DNA from: Streptomyces sp. HUAS 15-9 | Lineage (GTDB): Bacteria > Actinomycetota > Actinomycetes > Streptomycetales > Streptomycetaceae | DNA length: 64,000 bases | Assembly: GCF_025642155.1 (NCBI RefSeq) | Contig: NZ_CP106798.1 | Span: 1-64,000 of the forward strand | Direction: 5' to 3' | Shown here: one piece after another, positions 8,612 to 17,156 of the stretch | Layout of the letters: every line of letters starts with the position of its first letter | Position numbering within the stretch: the stretch's first letter is position 1 | Position numbers and translations under genes: made by a program | The notes under the pieces: generated by a model | Databases searched by the model: none | What the model was told of the DNA's origin: nothing | The model's input: the letters and a program-made list of their open reading frames with translations, nothing else

Positions 8612-9220
8612 CTACTTCAGGCCGAGCTTGGCTTCCGCAGTGACCCAGTTCGTCGCGATCGCCTTCTGGACCGAGGCAAGGGTGACCCTGCCGCTGCAGA
8701 TGGCCGTGTGCAGACGGGCCTCGACCTTGTCCTTGTCGTTGTTCGGCCCCGCTCCCGGCCTGTGCCCAGGGCTCGGGGGCTCGACCCAGAGGTTCCGCGG
8801 GTCGTTGGGGTCACCGCCCAGGGACAGAGAAACCAGGTGGTCGTACTCGGCATCGCGCAGACTGCCCCTGTAGCTGTACGACTTGGCGTTTGCCGACTTC
8901 TCCGCGCCCGTCACCGACGCCGGGGGCCGGATCCTAGAGCTGTACCCCGGGTCGCAGATGGTGGACTTGAGCGTTCTGGCCGTCACCTTCGGATTCAGTG
9001 CTCCCGGGGTGCAGTGACTGTCGGGCAGCGGCTGGTTGTGGTAGCTGCGGTAGTGGCAACTGCCGGGGGCTGGCTGCTTCTGCACCGTGTAGTGGGCCTG
9101 CGGGCCCGGCCCATGCGGAAGGCCGGAGGTGGCGGCACTGGCTACGGTGCCACCGAAGCAGAGTGCGGCACTGGCGGCAAGCGAGCCCGCCGCAGCGAGC
9201 ACGCGCTGATACCTGATCAT
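8612..9220 (-). CDS. secreted HNH-like nuclease-family protein
   Basis: A 202-residue exported protein with a signal peptide of about 30 residues (AAAGSLAASAALCFGGTVASA). The mature part contains CHYRSYHN, CTPG, STICDPGYSSRIRPP and the core AEYDHLVSLSLGGDPNDPRN, followed by NLWVEPP. The DHLVSLSLGGDPNDPRNLW motif is typical of HNH/endonuclease-VII-like folds, where the Asp-His pair and the Asn bind metal. It is clearly paralogous to the lipoprotein at 21504-22145. The biological target is not known; a role in nutrient release or competition is inference. It is monocistronic. Confidence 0.7.
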   Translation of the reverse strand: MIRYQRVLAAAGSLAASAALCFGGTVASAATSGLPHGPGPQAHYTVQKQPAPGSCHYRSYHNQPLPDSHCTPGALNPKVTARTLKSTICDPGYSSRIRPPASVTGAEKSANAKSYSYRGSLRDAEYDHLVSLSLGGDPNDPRNLWVEPPSPGHRPGAGPNNDKDKVEARLHTAICSGRVTLASVQKAIATNWVTAEAKLGLK

Positions 9221-10058
9221 GGTTCCCCGTTCTGCGAGCCGTTACCCAACGGGTGAGACGGTCACGCTCACCCACGCACTGCGACCCGGCATGTTCATCT
9301 ACGGCCGGATGATCACCGGCCAGAAGGAAACCTACCCCGTGAGTGATCTTGTCGACTACTCAGATGAGATGACGTTAGACGCACACGACAGAGATTCCGT
9401 GCAGTCGGCGTGGCCGGGCGAGAAGTGCGTGATGCACTATGGGTAGGTATCAGCCTGTGCATTAGACGGTAACAAAGAGGCAAGCACCCGAAAGGGCAAT
9501 GCCCTTTGGTACACATCGCAGTTGAGACAACTTTGGTTAACTGGTGAAGAGCTGACTCAACAAGCCCCCTATTGTTTGAGTACCTGCAAGGTGCTCTCGG
9601 CGTCCAGGTTGACCGGGTAATGGCGTGGACGGGGCGGACGTTCGCTGAAGGCGCCGCCGCAAACGCTCCTGATGAGGATCTCGAAAAACGGGCAAGGCGC
9701 CCGACGCCGCACGAGCTGGCCCCCCGGGCACTCCGGCGTCCGGCTCCGCTGCTACCTCGACATGCGCCAGTCCCCCAGGTCTTGAACCACGCCGGACGAG
9801 GTCGTGTCGCCGATCGGGTCGGGTGTCGAGCAGCTGACCAGGATCGCGCAGAGCACGGCCCCGACGGTGTAGACCGTGTGGTGCGGGCCGCCCGGATACC
9901 TCCACCGACGAAAGCCGCAAGGGCAACGCAGGTTCGCTCGCGGCCGCGTGCAACCCCGGGCGGCCCGGGTTCCGTGTAGGGCGTAGGGAAAGAGGGCGGA
10001 TCTGGGTCGACTTGGATCCGGCGCAGGCGACGCCTGGACGCGTGAGACGAGGAAGAGC
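9221..10058. other. intergenic stretch with gene remnants
   Basis: No complete gene is accepted. A short frame, about 9292-9446 on the + strand (FIYGRMITGQKETYPVSDL), starts with good codon use and then loses it, so it may be a remnant. A small hairpin with 7-bp arms (AAAGGGC) lies near 9492-9508. The DUF6207-like tail at 9726-9785 is listed separately. Confidence 0.35.
9726..9785 (+). pseudogene. DUF6207 C-terminal tail remnant
   Basis: The frame GHSGVRLRCYLDMRQSPRS followed by TGA matches the end of the complete DUF6207 protein at 24415-24624 nearly residue for residue and also at the DNA level. The rest of the gene is missing. A third copy of the tail lies at about 16160-16220. Confidence 0.55.
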
Positions 10059-10592
10059 GTGACCGATCATCCCCGCGAGACCGACTTCCGAACCTGGGTA
10101 CTTGAGCACCGGACACGCCTGCGTACGACGGCATTTCTGCTCTGCGGTGACTGGTACCTCGCCGATGACCTCGTCCAGGACGCGCTCGGACGGCTCTACT
10201 CCAGGTGGGACAAGGTGGTGGCATCCGGTGATCCGCGCGCGTACGTCCGTCGGATCCTGTGCAATCTCCACACCGACTACCGGCGTCGGCCGGCCCGACG
10301 TGAGATCAGCGAGGCGGATGTGGCCACGCTGCACGCACACCCGCACACCCGCATCGAGGAGCGCGACGACGATTTGATCGCCGCCCTGCTGACGATCCCG
10401 GCCGGGCAGCGGACCGTGCTCGTCCTGCGCTTCTTCGAGGACCTGTCCATCGAGCAGACCGCCGCCCTGCTCAAGACGAGCCCGGGCAACGTCAAAAGCC
10501 AGACGAGCCGAGGCCTGGACGCCCTGCGCTCCGCGCTCCGAACGCACCCGACCAAGAACATACGACCGACCAGGATCGAAGGAGCATCGTGA
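10059..10592 (+). CDS. SigE-family (ECF) RNA polymerase sigma factor
   Basis: A 177-residue sigma factor. Region 2 is at about residues 20-85 (DWYLADDLVQDALGRLYSRW, then YVRRILCNLHTDYRR). Region 4 is at about 108-160 (LPAGQ-like IPAGQRTVLVLRFFEDLSI, then EQTAALLKTSPGNVKSQ). This matches the SigE family of short actinobacterial ECF factors that lack extra domains. It starts at GTG 10059 behind GAGGAAG and overlaps the next gene by GTGA, so the downstream membrane protein is its likely regulator or partner. The regulon is unknown. Confidence 0.85.
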   Translation: MTDHPRETDFRTWVLEHRTRLRTTAFLLCGDWYLADDLVQDALGRLYSRWDKVVASGDPRAYVRRILCNLHTDYRRRPARREISEADVATLHAHPHTRIEERDDDLIAALLTIPAGQRTVLVLRFFEDLSIEQTAALLKTSPGNVKSQTSRGLDALRSALRTHPTKNIRPTRIEGAS

Positions 10593-11482
10593 ACCCCGAC
10601 CAGACGCCGGAGGAACTCGCCGCGCGCATTGCGTCCCTCAGCATCAGCGCTCCCGCCGACCACATCGACATCGACGAAGCAGTCCGCGCCGGGACGAGGC
10701 TGCGTCGGCGTCGGCGGCTCGCCGTCGCCGGCGCGTTTGCCTGTGTCGTAGCCCTCGCCGGATCGGTGGCCGTCGCAACACAGGCGGACCACGGCAGGAG
10801 CAACACCATGGCCTCTCCTATCTTCGGCACCTCATCCCTGACCGCCGAAAGCCTCGGCGGGCGGTGGATCGCCGTCCGGATCGACGGTCGCGACGTCTCG
10901 TCGTGGCGCGACGTCAGCGGCATTCCGGCGAACCTCATCATCGGCGCCGACGGGGCAACGAACGGCTGGCAGGTGAACAGTGCCTGCGGCCCGCAGGCCG
11001 GCGGCAGCTTCACTCTGGGTACGGACGGCTCGTTCACCGCCACATTGCCGCCACGGCAGTTCCAGTCCTGCCCCATGCTCACCACGCCGACCCCCGATCT
11101 CCTGGACGCGGTCGCGCGTACCGCCTACGTCACCGTGGACGCACCCAACGGCTCGGCCGCCCGAACGCTACGGTTCCTGGACAGCCACAAACGAGTCGTT
11201 GCCCTGTGGCGCGAGGACACCACGATCAGCTCGCGTGCCTCCATGACCTCCGTGTGCAAGAAGGCGCTCGGACACGAGTCCACCTCCGACGGCACCTTCA
11301 CCACCGTCAAGCACGTCCGCGCGAAACACCTGGCTGCGACGAACGCCAAACCCGAAAACGTTCTGCCCGACGTTCCCGGCGGCACCGTCGCCGTCTACTG
11401 CTCGGCCACCGAAAAAGGTGCCCCCGTCAGGTACGCGGTCACGGCCAACGGTGACAAGGTGCAGCTCCGCCCGGCCAAGTAA
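10589..11482 (+). CDS. membrane-anchored META/HslJ-like protein, partner of the sigma factor
   Basis: 297 residues. A short N-terminal cytoplasmic part (about 1-45) resembles the region that binds sigma factors in this gene arrangement. One membrane segment follows (about 46-66, AVAGAFACVVALAGSVAVAT). The exported part is META/HslJ-like: LGGRWIAVRIDGRDV, ANLIIGADGATNGWQVNSAC, then SCPM and RTLRFLDSHKRVVALWR. It starts at GTG 10589 inside the sigma gene stop, so the two are translationally coupled. An anti-sigma role is inferred from position and topology; I see no zinc-binding anti-sigma HxxxCxxC motif. Confidence 0.7.
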   Translation: MNPDQTPEELAARIASLSISAPADHIDIDEAVRAGTRLRRRRRLAVAGAFACVVALAGSVAVATQADHGRSNTMASPIFGTSSLTAESLGGRWIAVRIDGRDVSSWRDVSGIPANLIIGADGATNGWQVNSACGPQAGGSFTLGTDGSFTATLPPRQFQSCPMLTTPTPDLLDAVARTAYVTVDAPNGSAARTLRFLDSHKRVVALWREDTTISSRASMTSVCKKALGHESTSDGTFTTVKHVRAKHLAATNAKPENVLPDVPGGTVAVYCSATEKGAPVRYAVTANGDKVQLRPAK

Positions 11483-11566
11483 ACGACCACGCGAGTGCCG
11501 CCCGCTAACGCCTGTCGCCGGGAGCACACGGCGGCTCTCGGCGACGGCCGGCCCGCAGGCCCGATG

Positions 11567-12679
11567 CTAGGAACAGCGCTTCCAGGTCTGGTAGAACTTG
11601 CTCGAGCTGGAGCGGGTGTTGGTGTTCAGGGCAGCACCGGACGAGGTGCCGTTGGTCGTCATCCGCACCTCGGTGGTCGACAGCTTGAACAGGTCCTTGA
11701 AGGTGCTGCCGTACCTGGCACCGGCGGCACTGAACGTCTGCCGGCTGAACTTACGCAGTTTGAAACCGGACGGCCGCTCGGTGATGTAGTCCGCGGTCTT
11801 TCCGTCGTAGTAACCGGAAAGACCGGACACGTTGACAGGTGACCAGCCGGATCCGGCGGTCCGATCGTACCAGTGGAACCCGACCTTTCCGGAGCTGTAG
11901 GTCATGTACTGCGAGATGACATGTCCGGTCTTCGTGGTGTGCCCGATGTAGACGGGCGGGTTCTGGTGCGCGGAGTTGAGGTACTCGAACCACAGCGAGG
12001 CACCCTGGGTGGCCGTGCCCGACGAGCCTGAGGCAAAACCCTGCTGGATCAGCTTTGTGGAGTGGATGTAGCCACCGAGGCCGATCCACGAACCTGCCAG
12101 CGTGGTTCTGTTGGGGCCGCAACTCGTGGAGTAGGTGGGGATGTTCTGGTCGTCATAGACCTCGTTGTAGTTGGAGTGTCCGGTGGCGACATAGCCGCCC
12201 CAGTTGCTGCTGTAGGCGGTGAATCGCGGCGACGACAAGGGGGACGTCCCCAGGCACGGCACCGACGGGATGGTCTCGCGGTACCCCTTGTACTTGGCCC
12301 GCCACACCGCCAGCGCCTTCGGATTGTCCGGGGCGTCGAAGCCGTAGGCGCGCGCCGTCGCGGGCGCCGCTGTCTGCGGCCGGAAACCCTGGGGCGGGAC
12401 GACCGTCGACATGGTCGCACCGCCCGGCAGACGGTACGTCAGCTCCTGCCCGGCTGCGGCGCGCACGGCCTGCGCAGCCGACGGCGACACAGTCTTCCCG
12501 TCCGCCCCAACCAGACGCGTCTGTGTGGGGCTGAGGGTTGTGCACCCCTTGGCCGGTACGGAATCGGCCACCGGTGCGGCGTTCCCGGGCGTCGTGGGGG
12601 CCGCCACGTAAGCGGCAGCCGCGACCGCCATCGAGCTTGTGGCGACTAAGATTTTCCGGACACGAGAGACCTTGCGCAT
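11567..12679 (-). CDS. secreted G1 (eqolisin-like) peptidase-family protein
   Basis: 370 residues from ATG 12679, behind GGGAGAAG. A signal peptide (about 1-35, KILVATSSMAVAAAAYVAA) is followed by a pro-like segment and a C-terminal beta-rich domain. Features match the glutamic peptidase G1 family: SSNWGGYV, then GSWIGLGG, a Gln-containing STKLIQQGFA and a Glu-containing SLWFEYLN, which are candidates for the Gln/Glu catalytic pair. Four or more cysteines (CTTLS, CLGTS, CGPNR, KRCS) could form disulfides. It would be an extracellular acid-type protease. It is monocistronic and diverges from the DUF3515 remnant. Confidence 0.65.
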   Translation of the reverse strand: MRKVSRVRKILVATSSMAVAAAAYVAAPTTPGNAAPVADSVPAKGCTTLSPTQTRLVGADGKTVSPSAAQAVRAAAGQELTYRLPGGATMSTVVPPQGFRPQTAAPATARAYGFDAPDNPKALAVWRAKYKGYRETIPSVPCLGTSPLSSPRFTAYSSNWGGYVATGHSNYNEVYDDQNIPTYSTSCGPNRTTLAGSWIGLGGYIHSTKLIQQGFASGSSGTATQGASLWFEYLNSAHQNPPVYIGHTTKTGHVISQYMTYSSGKVGFHWYDRTAGSGWSPVNVSGLSGYYDGKTADYITERPSGFKLRKFSRQTFSAAGARYGSTFKDLFKLSTTEVRMTTNGTSSGAALNTNTRSSSSKFYQTWKRCS

Positions 12680-12920
12680 CGCTTCTCCCTGATCGGTCGA
12701 CCTGCTTGAGCAACCGAACATAGGCACGAATTTCCGCTGTCACCACGGCTGATCGGGAGGTGTCTAAAGAGGCAATGCCCCAAAGGGAAGGGAGCCCAGG
12801 CCCGTACCACCCGTCCGCCCAAGTGCCCTGACGTGGAGTCCGACCCACCTGTCCCCACCCGGGAAGACGACCGCCGGGCATGCCTCCCACGCGCCGAGTC
12901 CAACTCGCCCTCACCCCAGG

Positions 12921-13370
12921 GTGAGCGTCATTGCCACCAGCACCGCTCTGGCCGCCTTCGCACGCACCGACGCCGATGCGGATGACGGATGAGGCCCGGC
13001 CAAGGCCTCCGGTGCCCCGCAGTATCGCCGCCTCACCGACACCGCCCCCACGTCCCTCGGCAGCTTGTCCCGCCGCAACAGCAGCCTTCCCGGCATGGCG
13101 GTGTGGGGGGACCGTAACGTCGTTGTGCGCTGTGGAGTCACGCCTCCCGGGCCCACCACGGATCCTTGCTTCGCGGTCAACGGGGTCGACTGGGTCCTCG
13201 ACGAGGCGCAGTCCACCGGCACACGAAAGATCATTGTCAGCTACGGGCGCACCCCGGCCGTGCAGGTCGACTTCGACGGCGGGGGCAAGACAGACGCGTC
13301 CCTGGTAGGCCTGTCCCGGCTCATCGCCCCGAACCGGCCACCGTCACGCTGCATCGCATCGCAGCGAGCC
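12921..13370 (+). pseudogene. DUF3515 protein with nonsense codon
   Basis: The segment SSLPGMAVWGDRNVVVRCG, then CFAVNGVDWVLDEAQ and SYGRTPAVQVDFDG, matches the DUF3515 family of Streptomyces membrane proteins (AAWG.p.ivlRCGv, NGVdW, GRtPaV). In the same frame a GTG at 12921 opens a signal-like segment, but a TGA at 12990-12992 interrupts it. The sequence after the conserved core degrades into a tail that does not resemble the family's usual ending. A TTG at 13062 could restart translation. The apparent extension of the frame past 13370 overlaps a terminator and the LuxR gene and is not counted. Confidence 0.6.
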
Positions 13371-13373
13371 TTT

Positions 13374-13400
13374 CTGTGCCTGCCCGGCGGGCAGGCACAG
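13374..13400. terminator. bidirectional hairpin between convergent genes
   Basis: A near-perfect stem (CTGTGCCTGCC paired with GGCAGGCACAG, short loop) lies exactly between the + strand DUF3515 remnant and the convergent LuxR gene. There is no T run, as is common for actinobacterial terminators. Confidence 0.7.
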
Positions 13401-13407
13401 AACCGTG

Positions 13408-13755
13408 CTAGGCGGCAGGGGGCTTCACTCTCCGCTCCACGGGCTTCGCCAGGCGCTGCGTGCACGCCGAATCCGAACACAGCTGGTCGTGGGCCAAGGC
13501 TGCAACGATCGCAGCCTGCGTGCGTGTCTGCTGTTCGGTCTTGTCCACGATGTTCGCGATGTGCGCCTTCACGGTGCGCTCCGCGATTCCCAGTTCACGG
13601 GCCAGTTCCCGGTTGCCCAAGCCCGTTCCGAGCAGCAGGAGTACTTCACGCTCCCGCTCGGTCAGGCTCTCCAGCCTCTGCACGCCTAACGCGGGATTGT
13701 GACCCGTGCACCGATACGAGCAAGCCGAACCGCGCCTATCGAACCGCCCGGTCAT
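13408..13755 (-). CDS. LuxR-type DNA-binding regulator, HTH-only
   Basis: About 115 residues. The central LESLTEREREVLLLLGTGLG, then ELARELGIAERTVKAHIANI, is a complete GerE/LuxR helix-turn-helix. No receiver or sensor domain precedes it, only about 35 N-terminal residues with two cysteines. It starts at ATG 13755 behind AGGAAGG; ATG 13776 is upstream but lacks a ribosome site. A cysteine-containing tail (QLCSDSACTQ) follows the HTH. It is either a stand-alone small regulator or the C-terminal remnant of a larger LuxR protein. Confidence 0.7.
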   Translation of the reverse strand: MTGRFDRRGSACSYRCTGHNPALGVQRLESLTEREREVLLLLGTGLGNRELARELGIAERTVKAHIANIVDKTEQQTRTQAAIVAALAHDQLCSDSACTQRLAKPVERRVKPPAA

Positions 13756-14113
13756 AACGGTCCTTCCTGACCCCAATTTGCCCAGCAGACCCCCGTGGCC
13801 TGGGTACGCTCGAGATCAGCTCCAAACCTACCCGTCAGTTATGTCGTGTGCACGCCCCTTATTACAGCGCCAACCTCCCGCTTCTGAAAGAAGATTTGCC
13901 TCAAAGGGGGAAGCTCGTTATGTGATCGCTCAACCAGCGAATCTTTTGGCAACTTTTAACTTCATAGCCTGGTTGCCGATGAATGGAATGAGAAACACCA
14001 GCCAGAGAAATATGACCCCGGCCACCGGGCCGACATCGCCTTCATGCGCCGTAAGCGTCGGCGCCGCCCCGATCTGAGACCGTGTTTGAGATCTGCCGTG
14101 GCCTGTTGCTGGT

Positions 14114-14986
14114 GTGGTCGTTGAGCATGTCGTGAGCGGTGTCGGGGGCGGGTATCCGTCGGACTTGACGGACGAGCAGTGGGCGTTGGTTGAACCGTTG
14201 TTGCCGCCCGCGCGGGTGGGGCCCAAGGGCGGGCGGCGGGAGAAGCATCCGCGGCGGCGGATCGTGGACGCGATCTTCTATGTCGTGCGGACCGGCTGCT
14301 CTTGGCGGCAGCTGCCGAAGGACTTCGCGCCTTGGCCAACGGTCTACTGGTACTTCACGTGGTGGCACGACGACGGCACGGTCCAGCGCATCCACGATGC
14401 CCTGCGCGGTCAGATCCGCGAAGCCGACGGCCGCAACGCCGAGCCGAGCGCGGGCCTGATCGATTCGCAGTCTGTTCGTACTGCTGACACCGTTCCCGCC
14501 GTCACCAGGGGATTCGACGCGGGCAAGAAGGTTAAGGGCCGCAAGCGGTTCATCGTCACTGACACTCTCGGCCTGCTGCTGGCCGTGCACGTCGTCGCGG
14601 CCAGTGTCCAGGACCGTGACGGCGCCCGCCGACCGCTGCTGTGGACCCGCCTCGACCATCCAGGTGTCAAGAAGATCTGGGCGGACCAGGGCTTCGCCGG
14701 CCGACTGGTCGATTGGACCACCACCGTGCTCGGCCGCGAGCTGGAGATCGTCCGTAAAGACCCCGACCAGCAGGGGTTCCAAGTCCAGTCGAAGCGGTGG
14801 GCGGTAGAACGCACCTTCGCGTGGATCACCGCCCACCGACGCCTGGCCCGCGATTACGAGACCAGTCCCGCCCGCTCCGAGACGATGGTCCGATGGGCGA
14901 TGATCGGCATCATGGTCCGCCGCCTGACCCGAGTGGGGCCAGTTTCCCGGGCAGGCCGACGCCCGTTGACTCGAACTGCGGCCTGA
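14114..14986 (+). CDS. IS5-family DDE transposase
   Basis: 290 residues. The N-terminal DLTDEQWALVEPLLPP and YVVRTGCSWRQLPKDFAPW are typical of the IS5/DUF4096 transposase start. The catalytic triad is D in GLIDSQSVRTAD, D in IWADQGFAG and E in WAVERTFAWI with the usual YREK-like Arg/Lys spacing. The frame is intact, so the element may be active. Start GTG 14114 is used; GTG 14131 is an alternative. The gene lies just inside the left inverted repeat. Confidence 0.9.
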   Translation: MVVEHVVSGVGGGYPSDLTDEQWALVEPLLPPARVGPKGGRREKHPRRRIVDAIFYVVRTGCSWRQLPKDFAPWPTVYWYFTWWHDDGTVQRIHDALRGQIREADGRNAEPSAGLIDSQSVRTADTVPAVTRGFDAGKKVKGRKRFIVTDTLGLLLAVHVVAASVQDRDGARRPLLWTRLDHPGVKKIWADQGFAGRLVDWTTTVLGRELEIVRKDPDQQGFQVQSKRWAVERTFAWITAHRRLARDYETSPARSETMVRWAMIGIMVRRLTRVGPVSRAGRRPLTRTAA

Positions 14987-15006
14987 TATCTAGGCGCGGG
15001 ACAACA

Positions 15007-15411
15007 TCAGTCCGGCTCACCTTCGTCTCCGATGAGCAACGTCACCATCGCTTCGAGGCGCTCGTCGCTGAACTGCGGAACAGTCCAGTTGTTGCTACGT
15101 GCGTGCTGAATGAACGCCGGGTCGAGCTCCACGTGGTAGCGCCCCACGTAGTGGGACAGGTCGGAGTACCACAGCCAATGTCCGTCTGTGAGCAGGTGCA
15201 GCCCTCCGATGAACGCCCCAGTCTCGCTCAGCACGTCAGGCACAGCTGAAGGCGTGGCGACCAAGGCCGTGCCGGCGCGCAGGTACCGAACCAGATCGTC
15301 TTCATACCCCGGCGCAGCCATGCGCGCTGCAGCTCGGATGGACGGTCCGTCCAAACTGCCGTACTCCAGCTCCCTGAAGCCGCCGACGAGGGGGAACTTG
15401 TCGAAGATCAC
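15007..15411 (-). CDS. passenger protein of the IS5 element, unknown
   Basis: 134 residues, transcribed toward the transposase gene and wholly inside the inverted repeats. The protein is soluble and acidic. It has a central segment GGLHLLTDGHWLWYSDLSHY followed by VGRYHVELDPAFIQHA, and the tail EDDLVRYLRAGT-like helices lie toward the N terminus. I do not recognise a family. The size and composition resemble immunity proteins of polymorphic toxins, but this is only an impression. ATG 15411 is the only well-placed start. Confidence 0.6.
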   Translation of the reverse strand: MIFDKFPLVGGFRELEYGSLDGPSIRAAARMAAPGYEDDLVRYLRAGTALVATPSAVPDVLSETGAFIGGLHLLTDGHWLWYSDLSHYVGRYHVELDPAFIQHARSNNWTVPQFSDERLEAMVTLLIGDEGEPD

Positions 15412-15470
15412 CTGGCCGAGCCTAGAGCACCCTCCGAGAGGCCACCGAACCAGATCTCAAACGCGGTCTG

Positions 15471-15764
15471 ATGGAGACCGCCGCGTTCGAGGCCGCGCTC
15501 GCCGGCCACAGCGACGACCCCTACGACACCCTCACCGACAACCATCGCCCTGTACGCCGCCGTCGCCTCGCTCAGCGAACGGCAGCGCGACGCGATCCTG
15601 CTGCACTACGGCATGGGCTTCACCGCCGCCGAGGCCGCCGTACTGATGGGCAATGAGGAAGCCACCGTCCGGTTCCAGGTCCGCACCGGCCGCGCCAGCG
15701 CCTCGCCACCCTGCTCAAACTCCCCTCCCCGGAGCACCCCGACGGGAAGAAGTACCGCTCATGA
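15471..15764 (+). pseudogene. sigma-70 region 4 remnant, frameshifted
   Basis: Read across frame changes this gives a C-terminal sigma-factor piece: IALYAAVASLSERQRDAILL, then MGFTAAEAAVLMGNEEATVR and a tail RLATLLKLPSPEHPDGKKYR ending at TGA 15762-15764. Frame changes lie near 15542 and near 15700. The N-terminal part is missing because the IS5 element ends immediately upstream. The stop overlaps the ATG of the next remnant (ATGA), showing the original operon structure. Confidence 0.55.
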
Positions 15765-16258
15765 CCTCGCTGCAGCCCGAAAACCGCACCACCATCGACG
15801 ACCTCCTCGCCAAGGCCCTCACCCGCAACCGCTACACCAGCTACGACATCGCCGCCGCCGAAGCCAGACTCCGCAGCCGCCAGGCCCCCACCACCGGCCA
15901 CCGCGCCAGCGCACCGCAGACGCCGTCCCCCACCCACACCGAATGGACCCCGCCAGAGGACGAGCGCACCCCCGACGCCGACTGGCCTGGTGGGACCTCA
16001 ACGCCGTCTGCCTGCTGGTCTTGTACGGGCCTGACGCGGATGGGCAGCACACCGACTTCATCGCCAGCCAGCACCACCCCAAGATCCGCAGCGTCCCCCT
16101 CCCCCAGCCCGCCATGGTCCACCAACTGCGCCACCTCACCTCCGTAACAACAGACCCCGGCCTACACGGCGTCCGGCTCCGCTGCTACCTCGACATGCGC
16201 CAGTCCCCCCAGGACGTGAACCAAGCCGCCTCCGGTGCAGCGGACGGCTCCGGCATGG
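15761..16258 (+). pseudogene. degraded sigma-linked gene fused to a DUF6207 tail
   Basis: An ATG at 15761 opens MTSLQPENRTTIDDLLAKAL, then YDIAAAEARLRSR, which has normal Streptomyces codon use. Near 15985 the coding signal moves to another frame, reading WWDLNAVCLLVLYGPDADGQ and HTDFIASQHHPKIRSVPLPQ. It then joins a copy of the DUF6207 tail (GVRLRCYLDMRQSPQ, about 16170-16215). The join suggests deletion or recombination between unrelated genes. No function is assigned. Confidence 0.4.
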
Positions 16259-16718
16259 GCAAAACGGCCGCAACGGGAATGTCGGAGCACCCAAAGACGC
16301 CCGTACGCCCGTGGCGACCTTGGTGAACTCCAGGACGCCAGGAAGGCTCGCGCAAGAGAAACGGAAGGCGCTCCTGCGCCGGGCGTTTGAGACCGGCGCG
16401 CGCGGGTCGCGTGTCCACGCGCTTTGACAGGTGTTGCCTGCTGGGGTGTTGGTGCAGTTCACGGCCGTCGCGGAGTGGGCGAGATACCAAGATCGCTATC
16501 TACGTGCGGTGCATTTTCGGAAAGAGATGCGAAAAGCAAGCTGATTGCCCGTGCAACGCCTACGAAAGTGTCCGATCAATCCCGCGTTGTACTGCAGATG
16601 GGGGCATTTGACCGAATGGCGCGGCGCAGAGCGTGTCACTACAGTCACGGAGCGCGAACCCGTGCTTTGGCAGGCCCCGGGTTCGCGGCTCCACAGCATC
16701 TCGATCTAGGAGAAGCCC

Positions 16719-17003
16719 TTGTCTGCATCCCCTTCCGAGCGTGGGATCAAACGCCTGAGGCGTCGACCCGCGCATGACCATAACAAAGCCGCTGTCCAGG
16801 ACGACACGCCCGGCAACATGGAGGCAACACCCGGCAACATGCCCTGGGTGTCCCACGTGCGAGCTGCCGCGGCCACTCCGGCGCTCATTGTCGTCCCTCA
16901 CTCCCCAGACGTCACCGACATGGCAACAGCCCTGGTCACGGTGGCCGTGTGGGCGGTCATGACCTGGCGGGCAACGCGCCGCGAGCCCCCAGTGTCCCGA
17001 TGA
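16719..17003 (+). CDS. small membrane protein, unknown
   Basis: 94 residues from TTG 16719 behind AGGAGAAG. The N-terminal half is basic and polar (GIKRLRRRPAHDHN) with a duplicated TPGNM motif. The C-terminal half has one hydrophobic helix (MATALVTVAVWAVMTW) followed by a basic end, predicting a single-pass protein with an inside C terminus. The family is not recognised. It lies just upstream of the XRE regulator on the same strand. Confidence 0.45.
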   Translation: MSASPSERGIKRLRRRPAHDHNKAAVQDDTPGNMEATPGNMPWVSHVRAAAATPALIVVPHSPDVTDMATALVTVAVWAVMTWRATRREPPVSR

Positions 17004-17156
17004 TCCAACGGCCGACGTCCCCTCGGCCGTCGTCGTGATCCCGCTGCATCCGCACGACGAAACGGATGCAGCCACACCGCTCACCGTCACAAAACCCGGG
17101 CGACGATCCCCATTTCGTCGCCCGGGAAAGTTCACCGATAAAGGGAAAACGCCACG

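Larger units (their letters stand above)
14077..15469 (+). mobile_element. IS5-family insertion element with passenger gene
   Basis: Inverted repeats AGACCGTGTTTGAGATCTG (14077-14095) and its near-exact complement at 15451-15469 (one mismatch) bound a transposase gene and an opposite-strand passenger. The 1,393-bp length exceeds a usual ~0.9-kb single-gene member of this group, which is explained by the passenger. No clear target duplication is seen. The right end abuts a sigma-factor remnant. Confidence 0.75.

Noticed and set aside
9313..10547. Long minus-strand frames over the sigma factor
   Set aside because: They are antisense to a clear SigE-family gene and lack domains.
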